Source: Tabrizicola piscis
GTDB taxonomy: Bacteria > Pseudomonadota > Alphaproteobacteria > Rhodobacterales > Rhodobacteraceae
Length of the DNA: 64,000 nucleotides
NCBI RefSeq assembly: GCF_003940805.1
Contig: NZ_CP034328.1
Location: 124,001-188,000, forward strand
Reading direction: 5' to 3'
Part shown: positions 16,059 to 23,716 of the stretch, piece by piece
Layout of the letters: every line of letters starts with the position of its first letter
How positions within the stretch are numbered: position 1 is the first letter of the stretch
Position numbers and translations under genes: made by a program
The notes under the pieces: generated by a model
Database searches by the model: none
The model's input: only the letters and a program-made list of their open reading frames with translations
Told to the model about the DNA's origin: nothing

Positions 16059-16074
16059 TGTGTTTCTTTACACA
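16059..16074. promoter_or_regulatory. Inverted repeat at the ScfR-type regulator start, candidate operator
   Basis: TGTGT-TTCTTT-ACACA lies nine bases upstream of the regulator ATG; a TTTACA hexamer also repeats (16067-16072 and 16077-16082). Position fits autorepression. The arms are short, so chance cannot be excluded. Confidence 0.35.
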
Positions 16075-16107
16075 GATTTACAGGATGCGCCGCACTTCAC
16101 AACATCT

Positions 16108-16144
16108 GAAAAGAAAGACGCGCCCAGGTTGCCCCGGGCGCGTC
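16108..16144 (-). terminator. Rho-independent terminator after the ABC transporter operon
   Basis: On the minus strand GACGCGCCC pairs with GGGCGCGTC (9 bp, no mismatch) across a ten-base loop, followed by TTTCTTTTC. It lies just downstream of the binding-protein gene and separates the pyrimidine uptake operon from the ScfR gene. Confidence 0.85.
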
Positions 16145-16161
16145 CAAGCCTTCAATCCCGA

Positions 16162-17142
16162 TCAGTTCGCGAGCGCTGCGTCCGTGATGGCGCTGGTCCA
16201 GGCCCCTTCCGGCGCCTTGGTGATCACCGGGTCCGACCCGCCTGCCAGCAGCGTGGCCACCGTGCGCTCTGCCGCAGCCACGTCCAAGGCACCGTTCGAG
16301 CCTGCCGTCAGCTTGGCAATCTCGCCCATCATGCGCTTCTGGTGGTTTTCGGTCTGCGCACCGGTCTGGTCATTTTCCAGCACGATCATCGCGGCTTCGT
16401 CGCTGTTGGCCTCGGCGTATTTCCAGCCCTTCATGCTGGCACGGACAAACTTGACCATCGTCTCGGCAAAGGCCGGGTCGGCCAGACGGTCTTCCAGCAC
16501 ATAAAGCCCGTCTTCCAGCGTGGCGACGCCCTGATCTTCATACTTGAACGTCACCAGCTGCTCCGGCGTGATCCCGGCGTCGATCACCTGCCAGTATTCG
16601 TTGTAGGTCATGGTAGAAATGCAGGCCGCCTGCTTTTGCAGCAAGGGATCAACGTTGAAGCCCTGCTTCAGCACCGTCACCCCACCGGGCGAACCATCGG
16701 TGGCCAGCCCCAGCGTCGCCATCCAGGACAGGAACGGGTATTCGTTGCCGAAGAACCAGACACCCAGCGTCTTGTCCGCGAAATCTGCCGGAGTCTTGAT
16801 CCCGGTTTCCGCAAGGCAGGTCAGCATCATGCCGGACGAGGCGAAGGGCTGCGCAATGTTCACCAGCGGCAGACCCTTTTCGCGCGCCGCAAGGGCGGCC
16901 GGCATCCAGTCCACCATCACGTCGGCGCCACCACCTGCGATCACCTGCGTCGGTGCGATGTCGGGGCCGCCCGGAAGGATGGTGACATTCAGCCCCTCTT
17001 CCTCATAGAACCCTTTCGCCTGCGCCACATAGTAGCCTGCGAACTGTGCCTGGGTCACCCACTTCAGTTGCAGCGTCACGTCCTCGGCCTGCGCGCCGGT
17101 GCCAAGTGCCGCGACGAATGCGGCGGTCATCAATCTTTTCAT
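16162..17142 (-). CDS. ABC transporter substrate-binding protein, NMT1/THI5-like (probable pyrimidine uptake)
   Basis: 326 residues from the ATG at 17142 (GGGAGAAG upstream). A signal peptide MKRLMTAAFVAALGTGAQA is followed by LQLKWVTQAQFAGYYVA and KGFYEEEGLNVTI, the opening of NMT1/ThiY-type periplasmic proteins that bind pyrimidine-like or sulfonate ligands. Two permeases, a small transporter and an ATPase are directly upstream in the same direction, and dihydropyrimidinase and carbamoylase follow further upstream. Uracil, thymine or dihydropyrimidines are therefore likely ligands; the exact ligand is inference from context. Confidence 0.85.
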   Translation of the reverse strand: MKRLMTAAFVAALGTGAQAEDVTLQLKWVTQAQFAGYYVAQAKGFYEEEGLNVTILPGGPDIAPTQVIAGGGADVMVDWMPAALAAREKGLPLVNIAQPFASSGMMLTCLAETGIKTPADFADKTLGVWFFGNEYPFLSWMATLGLATDGSPGGVTVLKQGFNVDPLLQKQAACISTMTYNEYWQVIDAGITPEQLVTFKYEDQGVATLEDGLYVLEDRLADPAFAETMVKFVRASMKGWKYAEANSDEAAMIVLENDQTGAQTENHQKRMMGEIAKLTAGSNGALDVAAAERTVATLLAGGSDPVITKAPEGAWTSAITDAALAN

Positions 17143-17196
17143 CGTCTTCTCCCGTGTTGGGCCCGTTCCCCGGGCCATTGGTTAATGTCTTTGCCG

Positions 17197-18042
17197 TCAG
17201 TGTCTTTGCGAAGGGTGCCAGAAGGTCACCCACCGTTCGATCAGCGTGATCAGCCCGTACAGCGCCGACCCCGCCAATGCCGCGACCGCAATCGTGGCCC
17301 AAACCATGTCAAGGCCAAGCCGTCCCACCTCGGTCGAGATGCGGAACCCCATGCCATAGATCGGACTGCCGAAAAACTCGGCAACAATCGCGCCGATCAG
17401 GGCCAGAGTCGATGCAATTTTAAGCCCGTTGAAGATGAAGGGCATGGCGGCGGGCAGCCGCAGCTTCCACAGGCTTTGCCAGTAGGACGCCCCCCAGGTG
17501 GCCATCAGATCGCGCTGCATCCGCTCGCTGGCCTGCAAGCCCGCCACCATGTTCACAAGGATCGGGAAGAACACCATCACCACCACGACGGCGGCCTTTG
17601 ACTGCCAGTCAAACCCGAACCACATCACCAGAATGGGGGCGAGGCCAACGATGGGCAAGGCGGCCACAAAGTTGCCCACCGGCAGCAACCCCCGCTGCAG
17701 GAAGGGCGACCGATCAATCGCCACGGCCACCACAAAAGCCGCCCCCGCCCCGATCAGGAACCCGGGGATCGCGCCCTTCAGGATGGTCTGGGCAAAGTCG
17801 GCCCAAAGGGTCGGCAGCTCAACCGCGATTTTGGCCGCAATCACGCTGGGCGCGGGCAGGATCACCGGTGCCACCCCAAGGCCGCGGACCAGCCCTTCCC
17901 ACAGGACCAGCACCGTCGCGCCAAAGATCAGCGGGACCAGAAGCCTGCCGAAAGGTCTGCGGGCCAGCGCGCTGCCGGCCAGCGCCACGTTCAGCGCCCA
18001 TGCCCCCAGCCACACCGCGACTGCCACCCAAAGCGCCGTCAT
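17197..18042 (-). CDS. ABC transporter permease (second permease of the pyrimidine uptake system)
   Basis: 281 residues with six or seven hydrophobic segments and the permease EAA-like loop (LMATWGASYWQSLWKLRLPAA with trailing MPFIFNGLK). It belongs to the SsuC/ThiX/TauC family. The ATG at 18042 overlaps the stop of the preceding permease gene (ATGA), indicating translational coupling; sequence upstream of that ATG in the same frame is not conserved-looking. With 18039-18905 it should form a heterodimeric inner-membrane channel. Confidence 0.88.
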   Translation of the reverse strand: MTALWVAVAVWLGAWALNVALAGSALARRPFGRLLVPLIFGATVLVLWEGLVRGLGVAPVILPAPSVIAAKIAVELPTLWADFAQTILKGAIPGFLIGAGAAFVVAVAIDRSPFLQRGLLPVGNFVAALPIVGLAPILVMWFGFDWQSKAAVVVVMVFFPILVNMVAGLQASERMQRDLMATWGASYWQSLWKLRLPAAMPFIFNGLKIASTLALIGAIVAEFFGSPIYGMGFRISTEVGRLGLDMVWATIAVAALAGSALYGLITLIERWVTFWHPSQRH

Positions 18043-18905
18043 GCCGGCACCCCCATCCGCCTGCGCGCCATTCCCTCCAGAAGCCCCACGGTGACGATCA
18101 GCAGCCCCGCCAGGATCGCCGCCGCAAACAGCGCCGCCCACATGATCAGGGGCTCGCCGAACTGTGACCCGATCAGCATCCGCGCGCCCAACCCCTCAAT
18201 CGCGCCGGTCGGCAACTCCCCGACGATGGTCCCGACCAGCGACGCCGCAATCGCCACCTTCAGGGAGGCAAAGAAATACGGCATCGAGGCTGGCAGCCGC
18301 AGCTTCAGGAATGTCGCCGCCTCGCTTGCGCCATAGGTCCGCAGCAGATCAAGCTGCATCTGGTCCGGGCTGCGCAGGCCTTTCACCATGCTGACCAGCA
18401 CCGGGAAGAACGACAGGTATGCCGCGATGATCGCCTTCGGCACATCGCGCCCGGTCAGCCCCAACTGGCTGGACACCACGATGATCATCGGAGCCAGCGC
18501 CACAATGGGAATGGTCTGACTGATAATCGCCCAGGGCATCACGCTCATGTCCATCACCCGGAACCGGACAATCGACATCGCCAGCGCCACACCAACGATG
18601 ATCCCCAGGGCGAACCCCATCATCGTGCCCTTGAAGGTCACATAGCCATGATAGACTAGGCTGCGCTTCGACGTGACCGCCTGCCCGAACAGCCCCTTCC
18701 ACAGCTCCGCCCCCACCTGATGCGGCGGCGGCAGCAGCGGGCGGTCCTGCGTCATGGTCTGCGGCACCATCTCGGCGAAAGAGACTGTCGTCCCCGCCCG
18801 CTCGGCCTGGTCATAGACCCAGGTGGAGTTCATCCAGACCGCAGCCGCGTACCAGATCACCACGATCCCGGCGAGGACGGTGAGAATTGGAAGCGCGCGG
18901 CTCAT
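18039..18905 (-). CDS. ABC transporter permease (first permease of the pyrimidine uptake system)
   Basis: 288 residues, SsuC/ThiX family. An N-terminal membrane segment is followed by a periplasmic insert (about 30-80) and then five or six segments with the EAA loop LLRTYGASEAATFLKLRLPA. The insert is a feature seen in the larger permease of paired NMT1-type systems. It overlaps both neighbours by four bases (ATGA), so binding protein and permeases are made from one message. Confidence 0.88.
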   Translation of the reverse strand: MSRALPILTVLAGIVVIWYAAAVWMNSTWVYDQAERAGTTVSFAEMVPQTMTQDRPLLPPPHQVGAELWKGLFGQAVTSKRSLVYHGYVTFKGTMMGFALGIIVGVALAMSIVRFRVMDMSVMPWAIISQTIPIVALAPMIIVVSSQLGLTGRDVPKAIIAAYLSFFPVLVSMVKGLRSPDQMQLDLLRTYGASEAATFLKLRLPASMPYFFASLKVAIAASLVGTIVGELPTGAIEGLGARMLIGSQFGEPLIMWAALFAAAILAGLLIVTVGLLEGMARRRMGVPA

Positions 18906-19237
18906 CCTTTCGCCCCCGCTGGCCAGGCGATCATCGCCACCGCAACCACCCCCAGCGCCATTCCGGCGATCTGCAACCCCGTCGGCCGCTCACCAAAGAT
19001 GAACCAGGCCACCAGCCCGATCATCACCAGCTGCACGATGGAGGAGACCGAGATCGCCACCGCAAGCCCGCTTTCCCGCATCAGCCGCACCATCATCAGG
19101 TTGCCGACACAGAACAGCGCCAACGCCACCAGCAGTACCCAGACCTGAGCACTCGTGACATAGGCCCGCAGCACCGAATTCGCGGTGATGAACACCGCCA
19201 TCGCGACCGCCAGCCACAGCATCAGCGCACCGCTCAT
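18902..19237 (-). CDS. Small four-helix DMT/SMR-like membrane protein in the pyrimidine uptake operon
   Basis: 111 residues with four hydrophobic segments. The C-terminal pattern (GLAVAISVSSIVQLVMIGLV, FGERPTGLQIAGMALG) matches one EamA/SMR-type repeat of the drug/metabolite transporter superfamily. The SMR catalytic glutamate of EmrE-like exporters is not evident in helix 1. Its stop overlaps the permease start by four bases, placing it firmly in the operon. It could export a catabolic intermediate or assist the ABC system; neither can be told from sequence. Confidence 0.7.
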   Translation of the reverse strand: MSGALMLWLAVAMAVFITANSVLRAYVTSAQVWVLLVALALFCVGNLMMVRLMRESGLAVAISVSSIVQLVMIGLVAWFIFGERPTGLQIAGMALGVVAVAMIAWPAGAKG

Positions 19238-19330
19238 CGGGCGCCCCGCGCGCAAGATGAAGACCCCATGCCAGCCCCGCGCATGGCGACGGAAGGAAGA
19301 TGCAAGGAAGACGGGGAAAAGACAGCAGTT

Positions 19331-20128
19331 TCAGTCATCCTGATGCCCGGCCCGCAGCCCCTCCCGCACCCGATGCGCGATCTCGATGAACTCCCGGCTG
19401 TCGCGGATATCCAGCGGGCGATCCTTCGGCAAAGGCGAGTCGATGATGTCGGTGATCCGACCGGGACGCGGAGACATGACGACGATCTTGGTCGACAGAT
19501 ACACGGCCTCGGGGATGGAGTGGGTGACAAAGCCGATGGTCTTGCCCGTACGCGCCCAAAGCTTCAGCACCTCTTCGTTCAGCCGGTCCCGCACGATTTC
19601 ATCCAGCGCCCCAAAGGGTTCGTCCATCAGCAGGATATCCGCATCAAACGCCAGCGCCCGCGCGATGCTGGCGCGCTGCTGCATGCCCCCGGAAAGCTGC
19701 CATGGGAACTTCTTGCCAAACCCCGAAAGCTCCACCAAGTCCAGCACCCGGTCTACCCGTTGATCCTGCTCCGCCTTGGAAAACCCCATGATTTCCAGCG
19801 GCAGCCGGATGTTCCCACTGATGGTCCGCCAAGGATACAACCCCGCGGCCTGAAAGACATAGCCATAGGCCCGCTTCCTGCGCGCCTCATCCGGGGTCAT
19901 CCCGTTGACCGTCAGCGTGCCACCAGTCGGATGCTCCAATGCCGCGATGGCGCGCAGGAAGGTGGTCTTCCCGCACCCGCTCGGCCCGATGAAGCTGACG
20001 AAATCGCCCCGGTTGATCGTCAGATCAACGTCCTTCAGCGCCTGCACCGGCCCGTCCGCCGTCTGGAACACCAGCTGCAGTCCCTTGGCCTCGATCACCG
20101 GCTGATGCGCGTTCAGCGTGTCCTTCAC
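19331..20128 (-). CDS. ABC transporter ATP-binding protein of the pyrimidine uptake system
   Basis: 265 residues with Walker A GPSGCGKTT, signature LSGGMQQR, Walker B ILLMDEP and the switch His in FVTHS. It is of the SsuB/TauB/ThiZ type that pairs with NMT1-like binding proteins. It is the first of the five transporter genes on this strand, 93 bases before the DMT-like gene. It should energise uptake at the inner membrane. A short plus-strand ORF lies just upstream. Confidence 0.92.
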   Translation of the reverse strand: MKDTLNAHQPVIEAKGLQLVFQTADGPVQALKDVDLTINRGDFVSFIGPSGCGKTTFLRAIAALEHPTGGTLTVNGMTPDEARRKRAYGYVFQAAGLYPWRTISGNIRLPLEIMGFSKAEQDQRVDRVLDLVELSGFGKKFPWQLSGGMQQRASIARALAFDADILLMDEPFGALDEIVRDRLNEEVLKLWARTGKTIGFVTHSIPEAVYLSTKIVVMSPRPGRITDIIDSPLPKDRPLDIRDSREFIEIAHRVREGLRAGHQDD

Positions 20129-20220
20129 CCAAAGATCCCTTCACATTCCCGTAGCCTTGCCGTGCCAGTCTTGCACCAGCCCGCGTCGCTTACCACCTCG
20201 TCCGAAACCGGAGGACCGCC

Positions 20221-20361
20221 ATGCTGACCAATGCCCCGCAGACGACCCTCGCCTTCGCGCCTTCGCCCGAAGACCTGGACGACATCGATTTCACCGCCCC
20301 CCTGATCGCCTTCGCGCCGCCAATCCGGGATGACGAGGAAAGCGAACCCGGGGAGCCGTGA
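20221..20361 (+). CDS. Small acidic protein on the opposite strand within the pyrimidine locus, function unknown
   Basis: 46 residues, M-L-T-N-A-P-Q-T-T-L then acidic clusters (SPEDLDDIDF, RDDEESEPGEP). The ATG has a near-ideal ribosome-binding site, CGGAGGACC, seven bases upstream. It lies between the ATPase gene and dihydropyrimidinase but on the other strand, converging on the hydA 3' end with an 8-base gap. No cysteines, signal peptide or membrane segment. The good translation signal argues for a real small gene; function unknown. Confidence 0.6.
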   Translation: MLTNAPQTTLAFAPSPEDLDDIDFTAPLIAFAPPIRDDEESEPGEP

Positions 20362-20369
20362 TTTAGGCA

Positions 20370-21821
20370 TCACACCCCCGTCGCCGGCACGCCCGTCCGC
20401 ACCACCGGCCTCGGCGCGGTCAGATCTTTCCACTGGGTCAACGCCTTGTTGATCGCGGGCCGTGGTTCGCGGGCGAAAAACTTGCCGTGGCCTTCCTGCG
20501 TCTTCACCTCGCCATCATGGATCGCCACCATCCCCCGCGTCAGGGTAAAGCGGGGGAGGCCCTTGACCGTCTTGCCCTCAAACACGTTGTAGTCGATCGA
20601 CGATTGCTGCTTGCCCGCCGTGATCGTCTTTTCCTTCTCCGGGTCCCAGACCACAAGATCGGCATCCGCCCCCACCAGAACCGCGCCCTTCTTCGGGTAG
20701 CAGTTCAGGATTTTCGCGATATTGGTTGAGGTTACGGCGACAAATTCATTCATCGTCAGCCGCCCGGTCGCGACCCCATGCGTCCACAGCATCGGCATCC
20801 GGTCCTCCAGCCCCCCCGTCCCGTTCGGGATCTTGGCGAAGTTGCCAAGGCCGAACCGCTTCTGCTCGGTCGTGAAGGCGCAGTGGTCGGTCGCGACCAC
20901 CGAAAGGCTGCCAGACATCAGGCCCGCCCAAAGGCTGTCCTGATGCTGCTTGTTGCGGAAGGGGGGCGACATCACCCGCCGCGCGGCATGGTCCCAGTCG
21001 GGGTGGAAGTATTCGCTTTCATCCAGCGTCAGGTGCTGGATCAAGGGTTCGCCCCAGACCCGCTTGCCCTGCTGCCGCGCGCGGCGGATCGCCTCATGTG
21101 CGTCCTCGCAACTGACATGCACCACGTAGAGCGGCACCCCCGCCATATCGGCAATCATGATCGCGCGGTTGGTCGCCTCACCCTCCACCTGCGGCGGGCG
21201 GGAATAGGCGTGGCCTTCCGGCCCGGTATTCCCTTCGGCGATCAGCTTGGCCGTCAGCTCCGCCACCACATCGCCGTTTTCGGCATGGACCATGGCCAGC
21301 CCGCCAAGTTCACCGATCCGGCGGAAGCTGGCGAACAGCTCATCGTCATTGACCATCAAGGCACCCTTGTAGGCCATGAAGTGCTTGAAACTGGTCATGC
21401 CCGCGCCCATCGCCTCGGCAATCCCGTCCCAGACCTTCTCGCCCCACCAGGTCACCGCCATGTGGTAGGAATAGTCGCAATTCGCCCGACCGGACTTGTT
21501 GTGCCACATCTGGGCCGCGTCCATGAGGCCCTGCCCCTGCCCCGGCAGCACGAAGTCAACGACCATCGTGGTCCCACCACTTAGCGCCGCCCGCGTCCCG
21601 CTTTCAAAATCATCGGCCGAGTAGGTGCCCATGAAAGGCATCTCCAGATGCGTATGCGGATCAATCCCGCCGGGCATGACATAGCAGCCCGTGGCATCCA
21701 GCTCCGCCCCGCCCTTGAGGCCCTGCCCGATGTCGGTGATCACCCCGTTCTCGATGCGGACGTCAGCCTTGTAGGTGAGGTCGGCAGTGACGACGGTGCC
21801 GTTCTTGATGATGGTGGTCAT
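20370..21821 (-). CDS. hydA: Dihydropyrimidinase
   Basis: 483 residues, normal length. It hydrolyses dihydrouracil or dihydrothymine to N-carbamoyl-beta-alanine or its methyl homologue, the second step of reductive pyrimidine breakdown. Metal-site motifs are visible: GGIDPHTHLE (His56, His58), the carboxylated Lys146 in SFKHFMAYKG, VVHVSCEDA and ATDHCAF. GAGGAGCC precedes the ATG. The carbamoylase gene is upstream on the same strand, separated by the GIY-YIG cassette. Confidence 0.95.
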   Translation of the reverse strand: MTTIIKNGTVVTADLTYKADVRIENGVITDIGQGLKGGAELDATGCYVMPGGIDPHTHLEMPFMGTYSADDFESGTRAALSGGTTMVVDFVLPGQGQGLMDAAQMWHNKSGRANCDYSYHMAVTWWGEKVWDGIAEAMGAGMTSFKHFMAYKGALMVNDDELFASFRRIGELGGLAMVHAENGDVVAELTAKLIAEGNTGPEGHAYSRPPQVEGEATNRAIMIADMAGVPLYVVHVSCEDAHEAIRRARQQGKRVWGEPLIQHLTLDESEYFHPDWDHAARRVMSPPFRNKQHQDSLWAGLMSGSLSVVATDHCAFTTEQKRFGLGNFAKIPNGTGGLEDRMPMLWTHGVATGRLTMNEFVAVTSTNIAKILNCYPKKGAVLVGADADLVVWDPEKEKTITAGKQQSSIDYNVFEGKTVKGLPRFTLTRGMVAIHDGEVKTQEGHGKFFAREPRPAINKALTQWKDLTAPRPVVRTGVPATGV

Positions 21822-21846
21822 GTGCGGCTCCTCAAGGAAAAGGGAT

Positions 21847-21875
21847 TACCCGTCCCGGGCTTGACCCGGGACCTC
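21847..21875 (+). repeat. Left 29-bp inverted repeat of the GIY-YIG cassette
   Basis: TACCC precedes a perfect hairpin, GTCCCGGG-CTTGA-CCCGGGAC, then CTC. The whole 29 bp is repeated exactly in inverted orientation at 22292-22320. It lies 26 bases before the hydA start, inside the hydA leader. Confidence 0.85.
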
Positions 21876-21909
21876 TTGTCGCTTCCAGCACTGGACTTGG
21901 AAAGTCGCG

Positions 21910-22194
21910 CTAGACTGGAATGTGTGCGGTCACATCCTGCCAGTTCGGATTGTGCTCGGCGATCAACGCATTCTTCCAAGCGCGCGGCCAGCGCTTGATG
22001 GCGCGCTCGCGTTGCAGGCTTTCCGCAAAGTCCTCGTGACACTCGAACCAGACCAGCGTGCGGATCCTGTACTTGGCCGTATGCACTGAAGCCCCGGCGC
22101 GATGTGCTTCTACCCGCGCAGCGAGGTTGCCCGTGCGCCCGATGTAGATTGCTCCGCAGTGGCGGGAGGCCATGATGTAGACGAATTGCACCAT
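21910..22194 (-). CDS. GIY-YIG nuclease family protein
   Basis: 94 residues from the ATG at 22194; upstream in-frame codons belong to the adjacent repeat. A stand-alone GIY-YIG (URI-type) nuclease domain: VYI at 5-7, YIGRT at 17-21, His at about 31 and a catalytic-type Glu near 63 in QRERAIKRW. Such small proteins are often annotated as UPF0213-like endonucleases with no known target. It is bracketed by identical inverted repeats and placed between two genes of a catabolic operon, which suggests it moved in as a unit. Activity is inferred from intact motifs. Confidence 0.88.
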   Translation of the reverse strand: MVQFVYIMASRHCGAIYIGRTGNLAARVEAHRAGASVHTAKYRIRTLVWFECHEDFAESLQRERAIKRWPRAWKNALIAEHNPNWQDVTAHIPV

Positions 22195-22236
22195 GAGCGC
22201 AGATTGCTGTGCCACGGTTAACTGAAGGTAAACCTC

Positions 22237-22257
22237 GCCCCGGACTTGATCCGGGGC
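22237..22257. repeat. Third, diverged hairpin repeat next to the GIY-YIG gene
   Basis: GCCCCGGA-CTTGA-TCCGGGGC: 8-bp perfect stem with the same CTTGA loop as the two flanking 29-bp repeats, but with changed and compensated stem bases. It lies 43 bases upstream of the GIY-YIG start. Confidence 0.8.
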
Positions 22258-22291
22258 CTCTACCAGCAAGCGGCACCCCCCGTAGAAAACG

Positions 22292-22320
22292 GAGGTCCCG
22301 GGTCAAGCCCGGGACGGGTA
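22292..22320 (-). repeat. Right 29-bp inverted repeat of the GIY-YIG cassette
   Basis: Exact reverse complement of 21847-21875. It ends 12 bases before the stop codon of the carbamoylase gene at 22333. Confidence 0.85.
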
Positions 22321-22332
22321 TACCCTGGAACC

Positions 22333-23595
22333 TCACCCCACCACCTCCGCCACTTCCAACACGGCGTGCAACAGCACATCCGTCCCCGCCGCCGCCCATT
22401 CTGGCGAAATCTCCTCCGCCTCATTGTGGCTCAGCCCCCCCACACAGGGGCACATCACCATCACCGTGGGGGCAACGCGGTTGATCCAGCAGGCGTCGTG
22501 GCCGGCGCCGCTGACGATGTCCATGTGGGAATAGCCCAGCTTTTCAGCGGATTGCCGGACGGTCTTCACAAGGCCCGGGTCGAAGGTGACGGGGTCGAAG
22601 TGCCCCACATCCTCAATCTCACAGCCCAGCCCCAATTCCTTCGCCACCGCATGGGCCGCCCGCATCACCTCAGCCTTCATCGCGTCCAGCTTGGCCTGCT
22701 CAGGCGACCGGATGTCGACCGTGAATACAACCTTGCCCGGTATCACGTTGCGGCTGTTGGGAAAAACCTTCACCTGCCCCACCGCACCCACGGCGTTTGG
22801 TTGGTGGCTCATCGCGATCTGGTGGACCCGCTCGGTGATCCGCGCCATCCCGAGGCCCGCGTTCACCCGCATGTTCATGGGCGTCGATCCGGTGTGGGCG
22901 TCCTTGCCCGTCAGCGTGATCTCCAGCCACCACAACCCCTGGCCGTGGGTGACAACGCCAATCGACTTGCCCTCGGCCTCCAGAATGGGCCCCTGCTCGA
23001 TGTGCAACTCCAGCATCGCGTGCATCTTCCGCGCGCCGACCTTTTCCTCACCAACCCAGCCAATCCGCGCCAACTCCTCGCCAAAGACCTTGCCGTCGAG
23101 GTCGCGGCGCGACTTGGCATACTCCTCGGTATGAAGACCGGCAAAGACACCCGAGGCCAGCATGGCAGGCGCGAACCGCGCGCCCTCCTCATTTGTCCAA
23201 TTCGTCACGACGATGGGATGTTTGGTTTTCACCCCCATGTCGTTCATCGTCCGCACCACCTCCAGCGCGCCAAGGACGCCAAGGACGCCGTCATACTTGC
23301 CCCCGGTCGGCTGGGTATCAAGATGGCTGCCCATGTAGACCGGCAAGGCGGCGGGGTCCGTGCCACCGCGCGTGGCAAACATGTTGCCCATGGTATCGAC
23401 ACCCATGGTCATGCCAGCCGCCTTGCACCAGCCCGCGAACAGGTGCCGGCCTTCACTATCCGCATCCGTCAGGGTCTGGCGATTGTTGCCGCCCGCCACG
23501 CCGGGGCCGATCTTCGCCATCTCCATCAGGCTGTCCCACAGCCGTTCGGAATTGATCCGCAGGTTGTCCCCCGAAGCTGTGGCGGTTGCTGACAT
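22333..23595 (-). CDS. Zn-dependent N-carbamoyl-beta-alanine amidohydrolase (beta-ureidopropionase type, HyuC/AmaB family)
   Basis: 420 residues from the ATG at 23595 with GGGGAGCG upstream. M20/ArgE-type metallo-amidohydrolase: the metal-binding blocks MGSHLDTQPTGGKYDG, EEGARFAP and HIEQGP are intact. In this setting it should convert N-carbamoyl-beta-alanine to beta-alanine, CO2 and ammonia, the third step of reductive pyrimidine catabolism. A hydantoinase-type substrate is the alternative. It is divergent from the RutR-type regulator with two operators between them. Confidence 0.9.
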   Translation of the reverse strand: MSATATASGDNLRINSERLWDSLMEMAKIGPGVAGGNNRQTLTDADSEGRHLFAGWCKAAGMTMGVDTMGNMFATRGGTDPAALPVYMGSHLDTQPTGGKYDGVLGVLGALEVVRTMNDMGVKTKHPIVVTNWTNEEGARFAPAMLASGVFAGLHTEEYAKSRRDLDGKVFGEELARIGWVGEEKVGARKMHAMLELHIEQGPILEAEGKSIGVVTHGQGLWWLEITLTGKDAHTGSTPMNMRVNAGLGMARITERVHQIAMSHQPNAVGAVGQVKVFPNSRNVIPGKVVFTVDIRSPEQAKLDAMKAEVMRAAHAVAKELGLGCEIEDVGHFDPVTFDPGLVKTVRQSAEKLGYSHMDIVSGAGHDACWINRVAPTVMVMCPCVGGLSHNEAEEISPEWAAAGTDVLLHAVLEVAEVVG

Positions 23596-23648
23596 CTGAC
23601 GCTCCCCGTTGCGGTAGGGCCATGCTGCCCCTTGCCGCGACTCATTTC

Positions 23649-23664
23649 CTGACCGTATGGTCAA
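23649..23664. promoter_or_regulatory. RutR-type operator 1
   Basis: CTGACCGTATGGTCAA matches the E. coli RutR consensus TTGACCA-N2-TGGTCAA with two changes. It lies 54 bases upstream of the carbamoylase start. Confidence 0.7.
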
Positions 23665-23682
23665 GGTGAAGCGCACCACAAC

Positions 23683-23698
23683 CTGACCAACCGGTCAA
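23683..23698. promoter_or_regulatory. RutR-type operator 2
   Basis: CTGACCAACCGGTCAA matches the same consensus with two changes, 34 bp centre-to-centre from operator 1 and 19 bases before the rutR-like start. It could mediate autoregulation. Confidence 0.7.
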
Positions 23699-23716
23699 CG
23701 AAAATATGGGAAGTGC

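Noticed and set aside
15523..17601. 692-codon plus-strand open frame across the ScfR and binding-protein genes
   Set aside because: Antisense to two well-supported genes and their terminator; its protein is rich in Arg, His, Pro and Gln with no domain.
21818..22399. 193-codon minus-strand frame across the repeat cassette
   Set aside because: It reads through the hairpin repeats in a different frame from the GIY-YIG domain; the peptide is repeat-derived (PGLTRDL, GPGSSPG).
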